A DNA stretch of 64,000 bases from NCBI GenBank assembly GCA_934636825.1, contig CAKUBG010000009.1, forward strand, positions 1 through 64,000, given 5' to 3'. Below are positions 1 through 7,197 of the stretch, piece after piece. The translations under genes and the position numbers were made by a program. Below the pieces are notes generated by a model. The model was given only the letters and a program-made list of their open reading frames with translations. It was not told where the DNA came from and ran no database searches. Position 1 is the stretch's first letter. The number at the start of each line of letters is the position of its first letter. Origin of the DNA: an uncultured bacterium (lineage in GTDB: Bacteria; Vulcanimicrobiota; Xenobia; Xenobiales; Xenobiaceae).

Positions 1-43
1 TTGATTTAGAAGTTGCTGTTCAAAATATTTTCAAAAGAAAAAG

Positions 44-74
44 ACGTTCTGTCGCAAGGCAGGGCGTTTTTTTT
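44..74 (+). terminator. Intrinsic terminator
   Basis: A 10-bp stem with a few G:U pairs (44-53 with 58-67) closes a GCAA tetraloop and runs into eight T residues. It would end a plus-strand gene lying to the left of the window. Confidence 0.85.
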
Positions 75-151
75 ATGCCTTTTTAAAAGCCACATTGTTA
101 CCAGTCACACCAAAAAACGCCAATAAGTTAGCACAAAACGAACGTAGTGTA

Positions 152-235
152 GTCCTTGGCTTTGGCGGGAGGCCGTATGGCTACTTATTTTTTGTGAGAG
201 GCCATAGCGGCCCATTTACGCCGAAAGCCTTGGAC
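152..235. repeat. Long imperfect inverted repeat
   Basis: The outer arms (about 152-167 and 219-235) and inner arms (ggccgtatggc at 171-181, gccatagcggcc at 201-212) are imperfect reverse complements. They would form a branched or interrupted hairpin of about 84 nt. No T-tract follows, so it is not an obvious terminator. Confidence 0.6.
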
Positions 236-257
236 GCAACCTACAAACGCTAAAAGG

Positions 258-369
258 CTCCGTTTCAGAACAAATAAGCGGAGTTTAGCCTATAGCAAAG
301 CGAAAGGCTTTCATACGCCTGTAGCTTGCTATAGGCGTAAACGCAGCCAGTTAAACCCGAGAAACGGAG
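258..369. repeat. Nested inverted repeat
   Basis: A perfect 11-bp inner stem (288-298 with 326-336) lies inside a perfect 9-bp outer stem (ctccgtttc at 258-266, gaaacggag at 361-369). The nesting suggests one folded element of about 112 nt, in RNA or as a DNA foldback. Confidence 0.6.
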
Positions 370-409
370 ACTTTGTACACTTATACCTTACTCTCGCAAC
401 CGTTTCCAA

Positions 410-447
410 AATGATCGCTTGTTATGAAATGAACAAGCTATAAGCAT
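410..447. repeat. Direct repeat copy 1
   Basis: 38 bases that match 715-751 at about 84 percent with one gap. This copy contains a small internal hairpin (cttgtt / aacaag). Confidence 0.6.
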
Positions 448-714
448 AAAAGTGTAGGCGTAAATGGAATTTATAGCCGCCAAAACGTTCGTTATACCCA
501 GAGGCCTGCGCTACCGATATAGCAAAAAATTCCGCTATAAGTTTAGGTTGCGGGATCATGTTCATGTTGGCTAGCTCCACCAGCGGCTCTTTCAGGCTCG
601 AACTGACCGAGCTTTCAGCTCGGCCAATGTTCTTCGCCTTCAATTCACCACTGTCTCCACCTGTTGGCTAAAAACTACGCCTATATGTGCGCGAGTTAAA
701 AGTGCTGACAATAA

Positions 715-751
715 AATAATCGCTTGCCATGAAATGAACGTGCTATAGCAT
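715..751. repeat. Direct repeat copy 2
   Basis: A diverged second copy of the 410-447 repeat, just beyond the 3' end of the small membrane protein gene. The two copies flank the gene-free segment 448-714, as expected for remnants of a repeat-bounded element, but two diverged copies alone do not prove mobility. Confidence 0.55.
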
Positions 752-759
752 GAAAAATT

Positions 760-1074
760 TTACACTAGCTTATTGAGTAGCAATATCCAAAATAAGCTAC
801 TAGCAATTACTTTAAATATTTTGCGCAAAATTGCGATCCAGTTTAGCGTGGCGTCATCTGAAGGTTTGTCTTTTACAAAAGCTATGAATGAAACTGTGGC
901 TAAGATCATAAAACACAGCAAAACAGGAACTTTTAATAAATCTTTAGCGTAATAGGTAATAGCTAACATTGCCAGTAAAGCTAAAGTTAAAAAGCCGCTA
1001 AAGATACTGTCTTTGCGCCTATTGCTTTGCTCAAATTCTTTTATTAATTTTGGAGTAATCCAACGCTCATTCAC
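760..1074 (-). CDS. Small membrane protein of unknown function
   Basis: 104 residues. The first 23 are charged, followed by hydrophobic segments at about 26-42, 48-66 and 82-103, so about three membrane passes are likely. The GTG start overlaps the TGA stop of the upstream glycosyltransferase gene in a GTGA arrangement, which supports translation and co-expression with it. No family was recognised. The neighbour suggests a role at the cell envelope, but that is inference only. Confidence 0.6.
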   Translation of the reverse strand: MNERWITPKLIKEFEQSNRRKDSIFSGFLTLALLAMLAITYYAKDLLKVPVLLCFMILATVSFIAFVKDKPSDDATLNWIAILRKIFKVIASSLFWILLLNKLV

Positions 1075-2135
1075 TGCTTATACAAAGACTCAGTTTGCTT
1101 ATCTGATTGTAATAATTGTTTTACGCCTTCGACTATTTGTTGGCCGTTAATTTGTTTATAACAACTAAAATCGGGACATTCATTTTTGCGGCAGAGGCGT
1201 TGGCATTGCCATGAAGTTGGCCTAATAATCTTTACCGGAGCACCTACAGGTTTCCAACGATTAGGAAAATCTTCCTTGAGAGCACAAATATCTAAAGTCG
1301 GCACTCCGCTAATGGCTGCTAGATGGGCAGGGCCAGAATCTGGACAGATAAAAACTTGACATTGTTGGGCGATAGCTGCCAGCACTTCTGTATCAGTCTT
1401 ACCGGCTAAATTCAAACATGGAACCTGAGCTAATTTTATAATTTCTGTGGTAATTCCAAGTTCCTGAGGGCCTCCAGTGATAACTAAACGGGCTTGTAAT
1501 TGATGATAGAGCGCTTGTAGCCAATCGGCAAAAACAGAAATAGGCCAGCGCTTATCTACATCGCTGATTCCTTTGCTAGGGTGTAGCCCTATAATCGGTC
1601 CGCTATTTTGGGGCAAAGCTTGCATAAGTTGTTTGGCTTGAGCAAGCGCCGGTTCAGAAATAACAAAACGCGGCTTGAACGGAGGAACGGGTAAACGCAA
1701 AGCTCTGACAAAGTCAAGCATAATATCGCTCCAGTGCGATTGCTCGTCTCCATGTTCTGAACGTATTCTGACTTTATGAGTGTACATCCAGGAATAACTG
1801 AAGCGCGAATCTTGTCCGACTCTGATGGGAATATGCGCTAAATAGATCATAAGTGCCAGAGGAGTATTACTCCATAAAATCAAAGCCGCGTCATATTTTT
1901 GTTTAGATATTTTCTTTGACCAAGAGAATATTTCGGACCACGACAGCCTGGCTTTGTCAATTGTGTATACGGTGTGTAAAAAAGGGTTGTTCTTTATGGC
2001 TGCAGCGGTAGAGGAACGGGCCAAAAAATCTATTTCAGCTTCGGGATAATTGAACTTTAAAGCTTCTATAACAGGGGTAGAGAGTAAAACATCTCCCAAG
2101 CCTCCGCCTGTATGGACAATAAGGATTTTTTGCAT
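1071..2135 (-). CDS. Glycosyltransferase family 9 (heptosyltransferase-like)
   Basis: 354 residues with the GT9/ADP-heptose:LPS heptosyltransferase layout. An N-terminal Rossmann half begins KILIVHTGGGLGDVLLSTP. The C-terminal half contains GLHPSKG, LVITGGP and CPDSGPAHLAAISGVPT, the last being the family's nucleotide-sugar binding loop. Such enzymes add heptose or related sugars to lipopolysaccharide core or other surface glycans at the inner membrane. A longer open frame reaches 2267 but would run into acetate kinase on the other strand, and homology begins at the ATG at 2135, so that start was chosen. The acceptor and donor are unknown. Confidence 0.85.
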   Translation of the reverse strand: MQKILIVHTGGGLGDVLLSTPVIEALKFNYPEAEIDFLARSSTAAAIKNNPFLHTVYTIDKARLSWSEIFSWSKKISKQKYDAALILWSNTPLALMIYLAHIPIRVGQDSRFSYSWMYTHKVRIRSEHGDEQSHWSDIMLDFVRALRLPVPPFKPRFVISEPALAQAKQLMQALPQNSGPIIGLHPSKGISDVDKRWPISVFADWLQALYHQLQARLVITGGPQELGITTEIIKLAQVPCLNLAGKTDTEVLAAIAQQCQVFICPDSGPAHLAAISGVPTLDICALKEDFPNRWKPVGAPVKIIRPTSWQCQRLCRKNECPDFSCYKQINGQQIVEGVKQLLQSDKQTESLYKQ

Positions 2136-2214
2136 AATTTTGTATACGCTGCCTCTGAGAGAAAACTTGTCTAAATTATAGGATTTCCTCCTTGGCAAAC
2201 AGAATCCCCGTGGC

Positions 2215-3459
2215 ATGAATATTTTAGTTTTGAATTGTGGTTCTTCTACTGTAAAATTCCAGATCATCCAGACTGATTCTGAAATGATGAAGAACGGTAC
2301 CGAGCGTTGTCTGGCTTCCGGAAATTGCGAGAAAATTGGCTCTGAGGAAGCTCTCTATTCTATGAAAGCTACCGGCACTGATGGCATTAAGGGCGTCCGC
2401 TCTTTGAAAGATCATCGTGAAGCCATTGTCGCTATTTTTGATTGGATCAATTCTGGCAAAACCGGTATTGAGGGTGTAAATAGTCTGAAAGATATTGACG
2501 CTGTAGGCCACCGTATTTTGCATAGCGGCGAGCGCTTCAACAAATCTATTTTGATTGATGATGAAGTTTTGCAAGGCATTTTGGATTTAGCTTGCTTAGG
2601 ACCTCTGCATCAGTTGGCTCAGCATAAAGGTATTGTCGCTTGCCGTGAAATTTTGGGTAAAGACATTCCTCAGACAGCCGTTTTCGATACTTCTTTCCAC
2701 TCTACTATGGAACCTAAAGTATTCTTATACGGTTTGCCTTATGAATACTACGAGCGTCACAAGATTCGTCGCTACGGATTCCACGGTACTTCCCATCGTT
2801 ATATCACCAATAAATATGCTGAAGTTACCGGCACGCCTTTAGATAAAGTTAATATTCTTTCCTTACACTTGGGTAACGGAAGCTCTGTTGCGGCTGTTAA
2901 AGGTGGCAAGTGCGTCGATACTTCTATGGGCTTCACGCCTTTGGAAGGCCTCTTAATGGGTACTCGTTGCGGAGATTTGGATGCTTCCATTTTGCCCTTC
3001 ATTATGGAAAAAGAAAATCTTACTCCGGCTCAAGTCGACACTTTGATGAATAAAAAGTCTGGTTTGTTGGGTATTTCCGGTCTCTCTTCCGATATGCGTG
3101 ATATCGAAGACGCTGCCATGGCTGGTAACGAGAAAGCTAAGTTGGCTTTAGATATGTTCTGCTTGCGCTTGGTAAAATATATCGGCGCCTATATCGCTGA
3201 AATGGGCGGTGCTGATGCTATCGTCTTTACCGGAGGTATCGGTCAAAATTCACCTATTGTGCGTGCTTTAACTTGCGCTAATTTAGGTTGCTTGGGCTTA
3301 GAACTTGACACAGAAAAGAATGACAACTTGAAGCGCGGTAGTATTGGCGAGGTTTCCAAGTCCAGTTCCAAACTGAAGATTTGGGTTATTCCTACCAACG
3401 AAGAATTGATGATTGCCCGCGATACAGTCAGTTGTATGGAAGCAGCTAAAAAAGCTTAA
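2215..3459 (+). CDS. ackA: Acetate kinase
   Basis: 414 residues, the usual length. It interconverts acetyl phosphate plus ADP with acetate plus ATP in the cytoplasm, giving substrate-level ATP in fermentative metabolism. The first family signature begins at the N-terminus (NILVLNCGSSTVKFQI). The second is near 206 (YGFHGTSHRY), and GNGSS, TRCGDLD and VFTGGIGQNS follow in order. No phosphotransacetylase gene is adjacent. There is no strong Shine-Dalgarno before the ATG. Several codons end in C, as in well-expressed genes of this window. A strong hairpin follows the stop. Confidence 0.97.
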   Translation: MNILVLNCGSSTVKFQIIQTDSEMMKNGTERCLASGNCEKIGSEEALYSMKATGTDGIKGVRSLKDHREAIVAIFDWINSGKTGIEGVNSLKDIDAVGHRILHSGERFNKSILIDDEVLQGILDLACLGPLHQLAQHKGIVACREILGKDIPQTAVFDTSFHSTMEPKVFLYGLPYEYYERHKIRRYGFHGTSHRYITNKYAEVTGTPLDKVNILSLHLGNGSSVAAVKGGKCVDTSMGFTPLEGLLMGTRCGDLDASILPFIMEKENLTPAQVDTLMNKKSGLLGISGLSSDMRDIEDAAMAGNEKAKLALDMFCLRLVKYIGAYIAEMGGADAIVFTGGIGQNSPIVRALTCANLGCLGLELDTEKNDNLKRGSIGEVSKSSSKLKIWVIPTNEELMIARDTVSCMEAAKKA

Positions 3460-3479
3460 ATTAAGCATTTTTTTAGTAT

Positions 3480-3533
3480 AATAGAAACAGAAGGACCCTA
3501 ACTTATTATAGTTCGAGTCCTTTTGTTTCTATT
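3480..3533. terminator. Hairpin between convergent genes
   Basis: A 17-bp stem (3480-3496 with 3517-3533, one G:U pair) separates ackA from the convergent transporter gene. It probably terminates in both directions, although no clean T-tract follows on either side. Confidence 0.65.
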
Positions 3534-3569
3534 GAAGAAAAATTCTTAATGTGGCTGTTCTATTTATGA

Positions 3570-4661
3570 TCAGCCAACGATTATTGTATGATCGCTCATC
3601 ATGGCTGATCTAATATCTTTTGGTGAACTTTGGTCAATAGGTTTAACTATGTCGTAGGCTAAACGCAAAGCTGTATACAATCCAACCAATATAAGAAGGC
3701 TTCCTACGATATAACCGGATGGAGTTTGGGCCAAAGGAACGATATTAAAGTCTAAAGGCAAGAAGCCTAAAAACATCGCTCCTCCAAGCAAACCAAAGCT
3801 CAAGCCGCGCTTATTCGGCATGATCTTGGCTAAAGTCCAGAAGGTGATAGGCGCACTCATTGCCAACCCTAAAACGGCTAACGAGCCTATGACAATATTT
3901 TCTGACCAGGTAAAAAGAATAGCCGTGACTAGAAGTGAAAGGGAAGTGGTTTTCATTAAGCCAAAGTGATCGCTGAAAAATCCTCCTGCGATTTGGCCGA
4001 TAAATATAGCCAGCATCACCACCCAGGGATAGTCTTTGGCCCACGCTAAAGCTAAGCCGCAGTTTATATAGGAGCGCAATACCGTTACCAGTATTAAAAG
4101 CAAAGACGCTGCACAAGCTATTTTAGACAGATCCCATGATTGATTGGACAAATTTTCCGATTTGAAACTGGGATCTTTTTTGTATTGAAAAACAGCTATA
4201 ACAGCAGCTGCAGTCAAAATAGCTAAAATTGGCCATACCGCCGCTTCTGTAGGTTGGGTGCAGCCAATAGTGGTGCCGAAATGCCAGCCTACAGCTCCAG
4301 AAGCTAAAAATATACTTACTAGTAAGCATTTGCTTTGGCTATAGTTTAATATCTCGGTGCCGCTGCCGACATAAAATAGGGCGCTTCCTAAGCCAGCTAA
4401 GATGACTAAGGCTAGTGGATGGAGTACAAAGCCACAGCCTACCGCTGCCACCAAGCAGCCCAAAATCGCTAGAGCCGCATTATAATTGAGCCTGTCAGCC
4501 AATATCCCTAACGGAGCCTGAAGTCCGAAGGCGCACAGATTGTAAATTAAAGCTAATACAGCCCAGTCAGAAAAATTGGGAGCTGCGTTGGCAAAGTAGG
4601 CAAAAGCGCAAGCAAAGTCCAATAGGGCGTGGGCTAAGGCATAAACTACGGTAGCGTTCAT
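3570..4661 (-). CDS. Major facilitator superfamily-like membrane transporter
   Basis: 363 residues, almost entirely hydrophobic, with about 11-12 membrane segments. The sequence LGILADRLNYN between the second and third segments resembles the MFS loop motif G-x-L-A-D-R. The substrate cannot be told. It is slightly short for an MFS carrier (usually about 400). The ATG directly follows the TAA of the upstream FlhA-C-like gene with no intervening base, so the two are probably translationally coupled. Confidence 0.65.
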   Translation of the reverse strand: MNATVVYALAHALLDFACAFAYFANAAPNFSDWAVLALIYNLCAFGLQAPLGILADRLNYNAALAILGCLVAAVGCGFVLHPLALVILAGLGSALFYVGSGTEILNYSQSKCLLVSIFLASGAVGWHFGTTIGCTQPTEAAVWPILAILTAAAVIAVFQYKKDPSFKSENLSNQSWDLSKIACAASLLLILVTVLRSYINCGLALAWAKDYPWVVMLAIFIGQIAGGFFSDHFGLMKTTSLSLLVTAILFTWSENIVIGSLAVLGLAMSAPITFWTLAKIMPNKRGLSFGLLGGAMFLGFLPLDFNIVPLAQTPSGYIVGSLLILVGLYTALRLAYDIVKPIDQSSPKDIRSAMMSDHTIIVG

Positions 4662-6128
4662 TTATTTCTTCTTGCTTGCTTTTTTGAATATACCCATAAA
4701 GCCTTCGCTGGTTGAAGGAGCTTCTGATTTGGCTTCTTCGGTTTTTTCTTTAGCTACTTCGGATACGGTTTCTTCTTTGTCTTGGGAAGTTGAGGGAGTA
4801 TTGTCTTCCTTTTTATAGTCGAGTATTCCGTTGACAATTAACTTAACGCGACCCTTGGCCACTTCTTGAGTGGACAATATGCACATATGAGGAATATCTG
4901 CGCTGATAAGTTTAGACAAGAAGGTGCGTAAGTTAGGTGGAGCGATAATTACTCCGGGATTGCCGACTGCTTGTAACTTCTCTTTAAGGCAAGAAATAAT
5001 TTTATCGGCTAAAGATTCCTCTTGACTGTCTTGAACTTTTTCTCGTGAGAATAAGTCTTTCAAGGTATACAAATCCGCTTCCAGCTTATCTCCAGTAACG
5101 GCAGCTTGTAACTCTCCGGCAGGGGTAAGGTTTGCCCAGCAAATCTGCCTGGCTAAAGCTAAACGACATTTGTCGGCCAATTTTTCGATATAGTCATTTT
5201 CTAAGCTGAGCTGTTCGGTTAAATTATCACCGATAGTTTCCAGGATAGTGACTAAATTATTCAAAGCTACGCGCTCACTGAGCAAAGTTTGTAAAACTTT
5301 ACGCAAAATACGCAACTTCTTGTCATCTTGGATAAATTCGTTGACTACTACAGGATGGGTAATTTGCAATCTGGAAATCAGATTAAAAGTATCTTGTAAT
5401 CCTAGCAACTCTGGAGCTGCTTCGAGCATCAAGCTTTTAAGATGGGTTAAAAGTACTTGCATGGGGCCAACCAAAAGGCAACCTGATTTTTCTGCCTTCT
5501 CTCTTAAAGAAGCCTCGATCCATTTGGCTTTCATGCGGTAGGTCGGCTCAATGGCAGCCCAACCTTCTAAAGTTGACAATTGTTCAAAAGAGCCGATAGC
5601 CATGAATCTATCTAAGTAAATTTCTCCGGATGCTATAGGCGAATTATGTAATAAAACTGTGTAGCGGCAAGGGTCTAAACGCAAATTGTCTTTGATACGT
5701 ACGCCGGCTGGAACCAAACCGGATTCTCTAGCTATTTCGTCGCGTAAGCCCGGCATAGCTGAAACCAAGGGAGCATTTTGCTGAGGATCTAATAAAGGCA
5801 AGAGTCCTTTGCCCAACTCCAAAACTATTGGGTCTTGGTAGACGTACGGATCAATGCCGGGCTCAGTCGAGCCTTCAAACGACATAGTAACTTCTCCAGC
5901 TACACTCCAACCTTCATTTACTAAGCGAATTAAAGCTTGCTGAAGCTCGGCATCCATTACGCAATTTTCACCCACGTATAGGAGAGCACTTTCTTGCTCA
6001 CGGATCAGCTTTATATAGACTTGCTGTCCTCTTTCACTGCGTTTCCAAGGAATAAAATCAGCATCATAATTGGTTAGGCTGAAAAGTTTTACTTCATTGG
6101 TGGTTTCATCTATTTTGGGCAGTGGCAT
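4662..6128 (-). CDS. Soluble stand-alone FlhA/SctV (FHIPEP) cytoplasmic-domain protein
   Basis: 488 residues. From about 98 to 410 it follows the cytoplasmic domain of FlhA/SctV, the export-gate protein of flagellar and type III secretion systems. Landmarks are LELGKGLLPLLD (104-114), VRIKDNLRLDP (143-153), SGEIYLDRFMAIG (167-179), the W-x-x-x-EP segment (190-195), THLKSLMLEAAPELLGLQD (228-246) and LLSERVALNNLVTILET (282-298). The roughly 300-residue membrane part of FlhA is absent. Residues 1-95 are something else and no membrane helix is visible. The tail (425-488) is charged and ends in a Lys-rich segment. A strong AAGGAG site precedes the ATG. No other type III secretion gene is in the window. 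It could be a decoy, chaperone-docking or regulatory platform. Homology is confident, function is not. Confidence 0.8.
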   Translation of the reverse strand: MPLPKIDETTNEVKLFSLTNYDADFIPWKRSERGQQVYIKLIREQESALLYVGENCVMDAELQQALIRLVNEGWSVAGEVTMSFEGSTEPGIDPYVYQDPIVLELGKGLLPLLDPQQNAPLVSAMPGLRDEIARESGLVPAGVRIKDNLRLDPCRYTVLLHNSPIASGEIYLDRFMAIGSFEQLSTLEGWAAIEPTYRMKAKWIEASLREKAEKSGCLLVGPMQVLLTHLKSLMLEAAPELLGLQDTFNLISRLQITHPVVVNEFIQDDKKLRILRKVLQTLLSERVALNNLVTILETIGDNLTEQLSLENDYIEKLADKCRLALARQICWANLTPAGELQAAVTGDKLEADLYTLKDLFSREKVQDSQEESLADKIISCLKEKLQAVGNPGVIIAPPNLRTFLSKLISADIPHMCILSTQEVAKGRVKLIVNGILDYKKEDNTPSTSQDKEETVSEVAKEKTEEAKSEAPSTSEGFMGIFKKASKKK

Positions 6129-6146
6129 AAGTATCTCTCCTTTGGG

Positions 6147-6170
6147 AGCTTTCGCAAAAATACGAAAGCT
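6147..6170. repeat. Intra-operon hairpin
   Basis: AGCTTTCG at 6147-6154 and its exact complement at 6163-6170 form an 8-bp stem between the lipoprotein gene and the FlhA-C-like gene. It lacks a T-tract and lies just upstream of the latter's ribosome site. It may be a processing or attenuation hairpin. Confidence 0.45.
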
Positions 6171-6207
6171 GCTTTAGTCAGAAAAGCTAAATTAAAAGCG
6201 GTTATGC

Positions 6208-7047
6208 TTAAAAAGCTGGAGTCGGCTCGACTGAGTAGTCGCTGGGAGTTCCATCTTGATTGTGCGGTGTTGGCATGGCACTAGGAACATCGTTCATAGC
6301 CTCTTCGGGTGTCGCAGAAGTAGCCGAAGTTGCTGAACTGTCGGAATGATTTTGAGCAGCTTCAGCTGCTTCGGAAATATTGTCATTTGATTGTGATTGC
6401 TCAGATTGTTGAACCGGTGCTTCATCATTGACAATACCTGTTTTGATGCTGGTGTCTTTAGGTTGACCAAGAGGAGTACCCTCTAAGGGTAAATTCACAG
6501 CTTTGCCTGCCCTTTGAGCAGCAGCGTCAGATTTGCTTACATTAGAAATACTGAAATTAATAGGATTTTCTGCATCAATATAAGCTAACTCTCCGGAAGA
6601 AGTAAGAGCTAAATCTACGCCTAACGACTCTTTCATGTAGGCAGCTAAGGGCTGGCAGTCTACAGACTTCACATCACCAGTAACAACGATTACACTACTT
6701 GATTGATTCTTGTAGGCTTCTTCTGGTACATCGGACATAGCTCTAACCAAAATGGCTTCGGACGGAGTTTTGGGATTGAGCAAGATGAAGAAAGCTCTTA
6801 TATTTGTAGGAGCTTTACCACCCAAGGCGGCCAGACGTTCAGTTATATCTGGAGCTGCACTATAAAGGGCGGTTCCTTCTATACTTTCATAACGATCGGC
6901 GGCAGGAGCTGTCAGCTTAAAATTGCTGTTTCTCACAATATTTTTCGTATCGGCAGTTTTGGAAGGACTTTTACTGCAAGCAGAGGTCAGCAAAGCGATG
7001 GCTCCTACCAGAGCAATAAGCAGAAAAACAGAAAATTTATGTTTCAT
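6208..7047 (-). CDS. Putative lipoprotein of unknown function
   Basis: 279 residues. A Lys-rich start, a hydrophobic stretch and the lipobox LTSAC (cleavage before Cys24) mark a lipoprotein signal peptide. A globular region (about 50-170) contains alternating beta-type segments such as IRAFFILLN and SSVIVVTGDV and matches nothing I recognise. From about 190 on, the chain is Ser/Ala/Gln/Pro-rich and probably disordered. It lies upstream of the FlhA-C-like gene on the same strand with an 80-bp gap, so co-transcription is plausible. An AGAGG site lies about 9 bases before the ATG. Confidence 0.7.
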   Translation of the reverse strand: MKHKFSVFLLIALVGAIALLTSACSKSPSKTADTKNIVRNSNFKLTAPAADRYESIEGTALYSAAPDITERLAALGGKAPTNIRAFFILLNPKTPSEAILVRAMSDVPEEAYKNQSSSVIVVTGDVKSVDCQPLAAYMKESLGVDLALTSSGELAYIDAENPINFSISNVSKSDAAAQRAGKAVNLPLEGTPLGQPKDTSIKTGIVNDEAPVQQSEQSQSNDNISEAAEAAQNHSDSSATSATSATPEEAMNDVPSAMPTPHNQDGTPSDYSVEPTPAF

Positions 7048-7197
7048 GGAGTTCAGCCTCTAAAAATAAAAACTTCAGCCGCATAGTATACGGCTTTCTG
7101 ATAACAACATTTGAGGTAAAATATTGGCAGAAATTCCTTGTTTTGTGCAAATATCCTTGCATAGGAAAAGAGAAGAGGAGCTCGAAACCAGCCCCTA

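Larger units (their letters stand above)
75..759. other. Gene-free region rich in inverted repeats
   Basis: No convincing gene is seen here. The stretch carries two nested inverted-repeat units (152-235 and 258-369), a 7-bp hairpin at 607-623 and a pair of related 38-base direct repeats (410-447 and 715-751). A 73-codon minus-strand frame (422-643) starts with TTG, has no good ribosome site and crosses the hairpin, so it is probably not a gene. The region may be a remnant of a palindromic mobile element or a structured intergenic repeat. Confidence 0.5.

Noticed and set aside
422..643. 73-codon minus-strand frame in the gene-free block
   Set aside because: It starts with TTG without a ribosome site, crosses an inverted repeat and resembles no protein.
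2136..2267. 44-codon N-terminal extension of the GT9 gene
   Set aside because: It overlaps the start of acetate kinase on the other strand, and the family homology begins at ATG 2135.
3811..4329. Two open frames in another phase on the same minus strand inside the MFS-like gene
   Set aside because: They lie wholly inside the transporter frame and have no independent start signals.
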